The notes beneath the pieces were generated by a model. It made no database searches and had not been told where the DNA came from. It was given only the letters and a program-made list of their open reading frames with translations. The position numbers were made by a program, and so were the translations under genes. From assembly GCA_964433495.1 (NCBI GenBank), contig CAYSRC010000039.1:1-23917 (forward strand): a stretch of DNA of 23,917 nucleotides, in the 5' to 3' direction. Every line of letters begins with the position of its first letter. Positions within the stretch are counted from its first letter, which is position 1. This DNA is from CAYSRC01 sp964433495 (GTDB lineage: Bacteria; Bacillota; Clostridia; Oscillospirales; Ruminococcaceae). Below are positions 14,141-19,775 of this stretch, piece after piece.

Positions 14141-15283
14141 ATGCAACCGAGGGAGTTCATCGATTTTTTGTCGCGGCTCGAAGCGCTCAAGTGCAGCGTG
14201 CGCCACGGCTGGACCTCAAGCGGACGGCGCGAGAGCGTGGCCGAGCACACCTTCCGCCTCGCGGCGGCGGCCTATATTCTGCGGGACAGCTTCCCCGAGC
14301 TCGATATGGAGCGGGTGCTGCGCATGGCGGTCGTGCACGACTGGGGCGAGGCGGTCACGGGGGACATCCCCACCTTTTACAAGTCGGAGGAGGACAGCAG
14401 CGTCGAGCGTGAGGCGATAGGGGGCCTGCTGTCCCGCCTGCCGGACGGGGTGCGCGAGGAGAGCGAGCGGTTGTTCCGGGAGTTCGAGACGGGCGGCACC
14501 GCCGAGGGCAGGCTGTGCCGCGCGCTCGACAAGTTGGAGGCGGTGCTTCAGCACAATGAGGCTGCGCTGTCCACATGGATCCCGCTCGAGTACGAGCTCA
14601 ACCTCGACTACGGCGTGAAGGAGGCCGAGCCCTTCCCCTTTGTGCGGGCGGCGCGCGCGCTCGTGCGGGAGGACTCGGCGCGCAAGATCGAGCGGGAGAA
14701 GCCGAAGCCGGGTGACCTCAATCACGTCGGGACGGCGCGGCTCGAGAGCGGGCGGCTGGTTCTGCGTCGCTTCACGGAGGACGACGCCGAGGCGATGTTC
14801 AAAAACTGGGCGTCCGACCCCGAGGTCACAAGATACCTCATGTGGCCGCCCTACCGCGACGTCGAAAGCGTGCGGGAGTATCTGAGGGGCCTCATCAAGC
14901 GGTGCGACGACAACAGGGTCTATGAGTGGGCGATCGTCCTTAAGAGCGGCGGCGAGCCGGTGGGGTCGATCGGCGCGGTCGAGGTCGACGACAGGGCGCG
15001 CCGGGTGCACATCGGGTACTGCCTCGGCCGCGCGCTGTGGGGCAGGGGGATCATGACCGAGGCGCTGAATACCGTGCTTGCCTTTTTCTTTGACACGGTC
15101 GGGATGCTGCGCGTCGACTCGAGACACGACGCCCGAAACCCCGCGTCGGGCAGGGTGATGCAAAAGTGCGGCATGGCAAAGGAAGGGGTGCTTCGCGGCG
15201 GGGATGCCAACAACAGCGGCGTGTGCGACGCGGTTTGGTACGGTATGCTCAAAGCGGAGTACGAGGCGAAGAAGGGACGATAG
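14141..15283 (+). CDS. HD-domain nucleotidase (YfbR/HDDC2-like) fused to a GNAT acetyltransferase
   Basis: This 380-aa two-domain protein has an N-terminal part (about 1–185) that is an HD phosphohydrolase of the HDDC2/YfbR type, whose members hydrolyse (deoxy)nucleoside 5'-monophosphates. The metal and catalytic set is visible: His36 in SVAEHTFRL, His66–Asp67 in VVHDWGEAVTGD, Glu70, Asp75 and Asp130 in ALDKLEAVL. After a charged linker, residues about 200–375 form a RimJ/RimL-like GNAT N-acetyltransferase. It begins LESGRLVLRRFTEDDAEAMF and contains the acetyl-CoA region IGYCLGRALWGRGIMTEAL and NPASGRVMQKCGM. The reading frame is continuous across the junction. The ATG follows CGGGGG by about seven bases. 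The gene sits just past the pduL terminator, and I see no clear promoter. Substrates of either domain are unknown. Confidence 0.88.
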   Translation: MQPREFIDFLSRLEALKCSVRHGWTSSGRRESVAEHTFRLAAAAYILRDSFPELDMERVLRMAVVHDWGEAVTGDIPTFYKSEEDSSVEREAIGGLLSRLPDGVREESERLFREFETGGTAEGRLCRALDKLEAVLQHNEAALSTWIPLEYELNLDYGVKEAEPFPFVRAARALVREDSARKIEREKPKPGDLNHVGTARLESGRLVLRRFTEDDAEAMFKNWASDPEVTRYLMWPPYRDVESVREYLRGLIKRCDDNRVYEWAIVLKSGGEPVGSIGAVEVDDRARRVHIGYCLGRALWGRGIMTEALNTVLAFFFDTVGMLRVDSRHDARNPASGRVMQKCGMAKEGVLRGGDANNSGVCDAVWYGMLKAEYEAKKGR

Positions 15284-15320
15284 ATTGTATATTTTATATT
15301 ATTAACAACTAATTGTATAT
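15284..15320. repeat. AT-rich segment bounded by ATTGTATAT direct repeats
   Basis: ATTGTATAT occurs at 15284–15292 and 15312–15320, bracketing an almost pure A/T stretch directly after the HD–GNAT stop codon. The composition contrasts sharply with the GC-rich surroundings. It marks the left edge of the repeat-filled, gene-free region 15284–16025. Confidence 0.55.
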
Positions 15321-15583
15321 GCTCGCGTTCTCAAGAAGAAAAGCAGATGCGGGCACGCCCGGACGGGGCTCTGCGGGGACGATGCTTTTTAACTTCTTAT
15401 CCTCAGAAAACCGCCCCCTGCGGCAAGGCCTGAAGGCCTCCTCCCGCGCACAGGCGATAAAAACGGCGCGGGAGACGCCTCACGGGAGTATGTGTGGCGT
15501 GTGCAAAGGGAGGGCCGAGGAGTTGCCGCAATCAAGCCCCCTAACCGCGCGGGGTGTCTGAGGGACTTAGTGTGAGCTCAGAA

Positions 15584-15609
15584 AAGGCTCCCATGTGCAA
15601 GGGAGCCTT
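15584..15609. repeat. Hairpin repeat AAGGCTCCC/GGGAGCCTT
   Basis: A perfect 9-bp stem (15584–15592 with 15601–15609) has the loop ATGTGCAA. A degraded relative is at 6334–6358. I recall this type as a common intergenic repeat in gut Clostridia, which is recollection rather than a search result. The preceding stretch, 15321–15583, shows only short open frames without ribosome binding sites and no recognisable gene. Confidence 0.6.
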
Positions 15610-15628
15610 AGGGACGTGTGACCCGATG

Positions 15629-15652
15629 GGTGGGTGTAAGTCTTGGGTCTCG
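15629..15652 (+). repeat. GGTGGGTGTAAG repeat, second copy
   Basis: GGTGGGTGTAAG, then a related TCTTGGGTCTCGG, matches the segment starting at 11277 next to the XRE terminator (GGTGGGTGTAAG, then CCTTAGGGCTTGTCG). Both are in gene-free DNA close to copies of the larger dispersed repeat. Confidence 0.5.
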
Positions 15653-15656
15653 GAAA

Positions 15657-15706
15657 CCTTCCCCCGTGGGGGAAGGGGGACCGCCCCGCGGTGGATGAGG
15701 GGGCAG
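15657..15706. repeat. CTTCCCC-type repeat, left member of an inverted pair
   Basis: CCTTCCCCC (15657–15665) pairs with GGGGGAAGG (15668–15676), followed by a small CCGC/GCGG hairpin and GGATGAGGGG. The same order appears in reverse complement at 15806–15861, so the two form an inverted pair about 100 bp apart. Confidence 0.6.
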
Positions 15707-15805
15707 GGAACCTCTTATTCAAGATGGGGGCGAGTTTAAGCGAACAAGCTCGGCTTACCCCTCATCTCGTCCTCGCGGGCTGCGTTTGCGCAGGGATGAG
15801 GAAAC

Positions 15806-15861
15806 TCGTCTTACCCCTCATCAGTCACCTACGGTGACAGCTTCCCCCCACAGGGGAAGCT
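15806..15861. repeat. CTTCCCC-type repeat, right member of an inverted pair
   Basis: CCCCTCATC is followed by the hairpin GTCACC-TAC-GGTGAC (15824–15838) and by AGCTTCCCC (15839–15847) pairing with GGGGAAGCT (15853–15861). CTTACCCCTCATC also occurs as a direct repeat around 15753 and 15810. By memory this matches a widespread intergenic repeat of gut Firmicutes. Confidence 0.65.
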
Positions 15862-15890
15862 TAAGAACTTGCTGTATCCCAAGCCCCTCT

Positions 15891-16027
15891 TGCCGCGCGG
15901 GCGGTCAAACGGCAGAGGAACGGATATTTGACATTCGGCGCGGTACTATGCGCCTGTCGGGCTATCATTCCGATTGAGCCCGACCGCCCGACAGCCCGAG
16001 CGTTCGGCAGGGGGAGCCTTAAGGACA
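15891..16027 (+). repeat. Dispersed repeat, copy C
   Basis: The body (15891–15958) and core GGGCTATCATTCCGATTGAG (15959–15978 region) align with the reverse complement of copy A. The end, GGGGGAGCCTTAAGG, resembles the copy A end (GGGGCGCCTTAAGG). The copy abuts the terminator of the nucleotidyltransferase gene. The open frames crossing it translate to peptides resembling those over copy A only because the DNA is shared. Confidence 0.75.
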
Positions 16028-16066
16028 AAAAACAGGGCGCGGATGCCGCAGCGTCCGCGCCCTGTT
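16026..16066 (-). terminator. Terminator of the nucleotidyltransferase gene
   Basis: A perfect 13-bp stem (16031–16043 with 16054–16066) is followed on the minus strand by a run of six T. It lies 21 bp past the stop codon. Confidence 0.92.
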
Positions 16067-16087
16067 TGTCAGGAGCACCGCCGATTT

Positions 16088-16732
16088 TTACGCCCTGTCC
16101 GGCCCCGCCGAATACTCGGATATCATCTCGGACGCCCACTCGATGAGCAGGCGAAGCGAATCGTCGAGCGGCGGATAAAAGTTGGCCTCGGCCGCCGAGA
16201 CAATCTCGCCCTCGCGCCCGTCGCACAGGGGGGCGAGCTCCTTTTTGAGGCGGACGTACCGACCCGAGTTGAGGTAGTAGCTCGCCTGGATTGCGATGGT
16301 GGCCGCCTTGAAAAGGCCGGGCAGCGCGTCGCTGTCCCGCTCGTGGCAGGCGCAGTGCACCGCCCCGTGATAGACCGCGCACGCCCCCGTCAGCACCGCG
16401 AGGCGGACGTCGTCGTCACTTATCTCGCCGACAAAGTCAAGCGAGCCGTAAAAGGCGTCGGTGTCGTTGACAAACTGAAAGAGCTCCTGCCTTGTCCAGC
16501 GCATGAGCTCGTCGCGCCCCGAGACGAACCCGCACACGAGCGCCCTGCCGTACACGTCGGCAATCGCGGCCCGATAGCGCGCGACGTCGTCGTACAAAAG
16601 GCGGTCGAGCACAACGACAACATCGATGTCGCTGCCCTTCTGCCGCTCGCCGCGGGCGGTGCTGCCCTGCAGCCCGATGAACACCACCCGCTCGCCGAAC
16701 TCCTCAAGCACAAGCCTCGAAAAATCGCTCAT
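16088..16732 (-). CDS. Nucleotidyltransferase-domain protein
   Basis: This 214-aa protein has a polymerase-beta-type nucleotidyltransferase domain at its N-terminus. GLQGSTARGE is followed by SDIDVVVVLD, giving the GS…RG helix and the metal-binding Asp35/Asp37. The C-terminal half is helical and HEPN-like in size, with TGACAVYHGAVHCACHE and LFKAATIAIQASYYLNSGRYVRLKKEL. Relatives are annotated only as nucleotidyltransferases. It could modify a small molecule such as an aminoglycoside, or a protein or RNA. The ATG at 16732 has a mediocre AGGGAATGG before it. A much stronger AAGGAGG lies about 40 bases further upstream with no normal start codon at the right distance, so the start is less certain. 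It is monocistronic, with its own terminator. Confidence 0.78.
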   Translation of the reverse strand: MSDFSRLVLEEFGERVVFIGLQGSTARGERQKGSDIDVVVVLDRLLYDDVARYRAAIADVYGRALVCGFVSGRDELMRWTRQELFQFVNDTDAFYGSLDFVGEISDDDVRLAVLTGACAVYHGAVHCACHERDSDALPGLFKAATIAIQASYYLNSGRYVRLKKELAPLCDGREGEIVSAAEANFYPPLDDSLRLLIEWASEMISEYSAGPDRA

Positions 16733-16882
16733 CCATTCCCTGACTGCTCCGTTGATAGGTCGTCGCCTCCTTCGTTTAAGATGCCTGTCCGCGGCAGGCG
16801 GCCGCACCGTCTGCGCGCGGGGGTCAACGCCGCGTCCTCATAAAAACAGTATACCAAAAAACAGGCCGGACATAAAGCCCCG

Positions 16883-16916
16883 AAGCGCCCGAAATCCGCC
16901 GGGATTTCGGGCGCTT
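16883..16916. terminator. 15-bp inverted repeat between the UvrA-like and nucleotidyltransferase genes
   Basis: AAGCGCCCGAAATCC (16883–16897) pairs perfectly with its complement at 16902–16916. The T-run (16915–16919) is on the plus strand, although both flanking genes run on the minus strand. It lies 22 bp beyond the UvrA-like stop codon, so it probably ends that transcript despite lacking a minus-strand U-tract. Confidence 0.6.
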
Positions 16917-16937
16917 TTTGCCCCGGCCCTCGCAGGG

Positions 16938-19418
16938 TCAGATATAGCGCCCCGTGACGCTGTCGGGGTTGTTCTTTATCTCGTCGGGGGTTCCGCACGC
17001 GACGACCCTGCCGCCGCCCTCGCCGCCCGAGGGCCCCATGTCGACGATATAGTCGGCGCTGCGTATGATGTCGAGGTCGTGCTCAATCACGATGACGGTC
17101 GCGCCGTTGGCGATGAGGGTGTCAAAGACGCCCGAGAGGACGGCCACGTCCTTCGGATGCAGGCCGATTGTGGGCTCGTCGAACACAAAGACCGAGTCGC
17201 CCTGATACCGCGTAAGCTCGCTCGCGAGCTTGAGCCGCTGTGCCTCGCCGCCCGAGAGACCCGGCGTCTGCTCGCCGAGGGTGAGGTAGCCGAGCCCGAG
17301 CTCGCGCAGCAGCTCGAGCTTTGCGGACACCGTTTTCATGTCGGCGCACAGAGAGCTCGCGGTGTCGACGTCGGCCGCCGCGAGCTCGGGCAGGGAAAAG
17401 CTGTCCCCCTTTTTGGAGCGGTACTTTATCTCGTATGCGGTTTTGGAGTAGCGCGAGCCTCGGCATTCGGGGCAGGGGATGTCGACATCGGGCAGAAACT
17501 GCACGTCGAGGCTCACCGAGCCGGTGCCGTCGCAGACGGGACAGCGCAGCCGTCCCGTGTTGTAGGAAAAGTCTCCCGCCCTGAACCCCGGGCGCTTGGC
17601 ATCGGGCGTGCGGGCGAAGATCTTGCGAAGCTCGTCGTGCACCCCCGAATAGGTCGCGACGGTCGAGCGCACGTTGATGCCGATCGGCGTCGAGTCGATG
17701 AGCTTCACGCGCTCAATCCCCTCCGCTCTGAGCGAGCGGACGTGCTCAGGCAGGCTGCCGCCCGAGGTCAGCGCCTCGAGCGCGGGGACAAGGCTCTCGA
17801 GCACAAGGGTCGTCTTGCCCGAGCCCGAGACGCCCGTCACGGCGGTGAGGCGGCCCTTGGGGAAGCGCACCGAAAGCGGTTTCACGGTGTGGATGGCCGA
17901 TATCTCGAGGTCGACCGAGCCGTTTGCGAACATCTCGCCGGTGCTGACGCGGGGGCGCTCGACCGCGCGCTTCCCCGCAAGGTAGGGACCGATGACCGAA
18001 TCTTTGTTTTGTATTATCTCGCCGACAGTCCCCTCGGCGATCACCCTTCCCCCCTGCGCGCCCGCACCGGGCCCGAGCTCGATAATGCGGTCGGCGCGCG
18101 AGAGGATGGCGGGGTCGTGGTCGACGAGGATGACCGAGTTGCCGTCCGCGACGAGGTCGTTCATCACCCCCGCAAGCCCCTCGATGTTGGACGGGTGCAG
18201 GCCGATGGACGGCTCGTCGAGCACATACATCACCCCGGTTGTCCTGTTGCGCACCGCCCTCGCGAGCTGCATGCGCTGCCTCTCGCCCGTCGAGAGGGTG
18301 GACGACGCGCGCTCGAGCGAGAGGTAGCCGAGGCCGAGATCCAACAGCCGCTTCGCCGTATGCCGAAACGACTCGCATATGCTGTTTGCCATCGGGCGCA
18401 TCTCGTCCGGCAGCGAGGCCGGCACCCCCGACACCCAACCGCACAGCTCGTCAAGGGGCATCGCGCACGCGCGGTCGAGCGAGATGCCGCGCACAAGCGG
18501 CGCCCTCGCATCATTCGACAGGCGGGAGCCGCCGCAGTCGGGGCACTCCTGCTGCTTTAAAAACCGCTCGACCCGCTTCATACCGCTCTCGTCCTTGACC
18601 TTTGCGAGCGCGTTTTCCACCGTGCGCACCGCGCTGAAATAGGTGAAGTCGAGCTCGGCGGTGTCCTCGGTGTTCTTCGCTCTGTAGAGGATGTGCTTTT
18701 TCTCGGGCGGGCCGTTGTAGACGATCTCCCGCTCGCGCGGGGTGAGCTCGCGAAACGGCACGTCGGTGCGCACCCCCATCGCCCGGCACACCTCGGTCAT
18801 GAGCGACCACATGAGGGTTTTCCAGGGCGCGACGGCGCCCTCGTCAATCGAGAGCGACTCGTCGGGGACGAGGGACGCGATGTCGACCGTGCGCACGGTG
18901 CCGGTACCGTCGCAGGTGCGGCATGCGCCGCGCGAGTTGAACGCGAGCTCCTCGGCAGAGGGGGCATAAAACCGCTGCCCGCACACGGGGCAGACAAGCG
19001 CCGCGCCCGCCGCGACCGCAAGGCTCGGCTCGAGATAGTGCCCCTCGGGGCAGCGGTGGGACGCGAGGCGGGAAAACATCAGGCGCAGCACATTGAACAG
19101 CTCGGTGCCGGTGCCGAAGGTGCTGCGTATGCCGGGAACAGAAGGGCGCTGGTGCAGCGCGAGAGACGCCGGGACGTACAGGATCTCGTCGACGTCGGCC
19201 CCCGACGCGCCCGTCATCCTGCGCCTTGTGTAGGTCGAAAGGGACTCAAGGTACCTTCTCGAGCCCTCCGCGTACAGCACGCCCAGAGCAAGTGACGACT
19301 TGCCCGAGCCCGAGACCCCGGCAATGCCGACGATCCTGCCGAGCGGGACGTCAAGATCGATATTTTTGAGGTTGTGCACCCGCGCCCCGCGTATCCTGAT
19401 ATAGTTTTCAAAAGACAT
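16938..19418 (-). CDS. UvrA-like double ABC ATPase lacking the UvrB-binding domain
   Basis: This 826-aa protein is about 110 residues shorter than canonical UvrA (about 940). Two ABC modules are present: Walker A GVSGSGKSS (34–42) and GVSGSGKTT (529–537), signatures LSTGERQRMQLA and LSGGEAQRLKLA, and Walker B VLDEPSIGLHP and VFDEPTIGLHP. Zinc-knuckle cysteines remain: CPVC…CRTC, CPDCGGSRL, then CPVCDGTG and CPECRGSRY. The region after HRCPEGH goes straight to CPVCGQRF, skipping the segment that binds UvrB. This matches the UvrA2/DrrC-like class linked to DNA-drug tolerance rather than classical excision with UvrB. The start is the ATG at 19418; in-frame residues upstream look non-coding. It has its own promoter, divergent from the SRP RNA. 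Confidence 0.9.
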   Translation of the reverse strand: MSFENYIRIRGARVHNLKNIDLDVPLGRIVGIAGVSGSGKSSLALGVLYAEGSRRYLESLSTYTRRRMTGASGADVDEILYVPASLALHQRPSVPGIRSTFGTGTELFNVLRLMFSRLASHRCPEGHYLEPSLAVAAGAALVCPVCGQRFYAPSAEELAFNSRGACRTCDGTGTVRTVDIASLVPDESLSIDEGAVAPWKTLMWSLMTEVCRAMGVRTDVPFRELTPREREIVYNGPPEKKHILYRAKNTEDTAELDFTYFSAVRTVENALAKVKDESGMKRVERFLKQQECPDCGGSRLSNDARAPLVRGISLDRACAMPLDELCGWVSGVPASLPDEMRPMANSICESFRHTAKRLLDLGLGYLSLERASSTLSTGERQRMQLARAVRNRTTGVMYVLDEPSIGLHPSNIEGLAGVMNDLVADGNSVILVDHDPAILSRADRIIELGPGAGAQGGRVIAEGTVGEIIQNKDSVIGPYLAGKRAVERPRVSTGEMFANGSVDLEISAIHTVKPLSVRFPKGRLTAVTGVSGSGKTTLVLESLVPALEALTSGGSLPEHVRSLRAEGIERVKLIDSTPIGINVRSTVATYSGVHDELRKIFARTPDAKRPGFRAGDFSYNTGRLRCPVCDGTGSVSLDVQFLPDVDIPCPECRGSRYSKTAYEIKYRSKKGDSFSLPELAAADVDTASSLCADMKTVSAKLELLRELGLGYLTLGEQTPGLSGGEAQRLKLASELTRYQGDSVFVFDEPTIGLHPKDVAVLSGVFDTLIANGATVIVIEHDLDIIRSADYIVDMGPSGGEGGGRVVACGTPDEIKNNPDSVTGRYI

Positions 19419-19522
19419 TCTCAGTGTTACCTCAGGCTTAAAATGTCGAGTTCGGCGGCGAGACGGCGCAGGAAGGGGCCGCATGGGCAGCCCGATCCGA
19501 CGCCGGGCGCCGTCACCGTTCA

Positions 19523-19551
19523 ATTATATCCCCGAAACGGCCCAAAATCAA
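19523..19551 (-). promoter_or_regulatory. Promoter of the UvrA-like gene
   Basis: On the minus strand TTGATT (19551–19546) and TATAAT (19528–19523) are 17 bp apart. The predicted start near 19516 gives a leader of about 100 nt. It is back to back with the SRP RNA promoter, 18 bp away. Confidence 0.85.
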
Positions 19552-19569
19552 TCGACGCGGGCGCGCCGC

Positions 19570-19598
19570 TTGCAAAACGCCGCGGGATACTATATAAT
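19570..19598 (+). promoter_or_regulatory. Promoter of the SRP RNA (and probably the dnaX operon)
   Basis: TTGCAA (19570–19575) and TATAAT (19593–19598) are separated by 17 bp. The predicted start at about 19604–19606 lies just before the first paired base of the SRP RNA. Confidence 0.88.
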
Positions 19599-19605
19599 AT
19601 ATTTT

Positions 19606-19752
19606 GCAGTCGCCGTCAGCGGCGTAAAGACGGGCGAAGCCTGTGCAATGCGAGCTCCGTGAACCATGTCAGACGGGGAACCGAGCAGCATTAAGCGGAT
19701 GCTTCATGTGCCGCAGTACCTTTGTCCGTCTTTATGCCGCCGACGGCGTATT
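19606..19752 (+). ncRNA. ffs: Signal recognition particle RNA (small bacterial type with extended stem)
   Basis: The conserved Ffh-binding domain is visible. GTGAACCATGTCAGAC (19659–19674) is followed by the GGGGAAC tetraloop region and CGAGCAGCATTAAGC, as in bacterial 4.5S/scRNA. The ends pair extensively: 19611–19639 with 19720–19748 gives about 29 bp with one A·C mismatch and several G·U pairs. I see no Alu domain, so it is the short class with a long closing helix, about 140 nt. Its place directly upstream of dnaX matches many Firmicutes. The RNA works with Ffh to target membrane and secreted proteins. End points are estimates: the 5' end comes from the promoter, and the 3' end from the helix and the T-rich TATTTTGTTTTG that follows. 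Confidence 0.92.
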
Positions 19753-19775
19753 TTGTTTTGCCGGAGGTGACGCCC

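Noticed and set aside
15313..15977. Several short plus-strand open frames (around 15313–15561, 15554–15739, 15786–15977)
   Set aside because: They run through hairpin repeats, lack ribosome binding sites, and translate to peptides similar to those over the repeat at 6.4 kb only because the DNA is repetitive.
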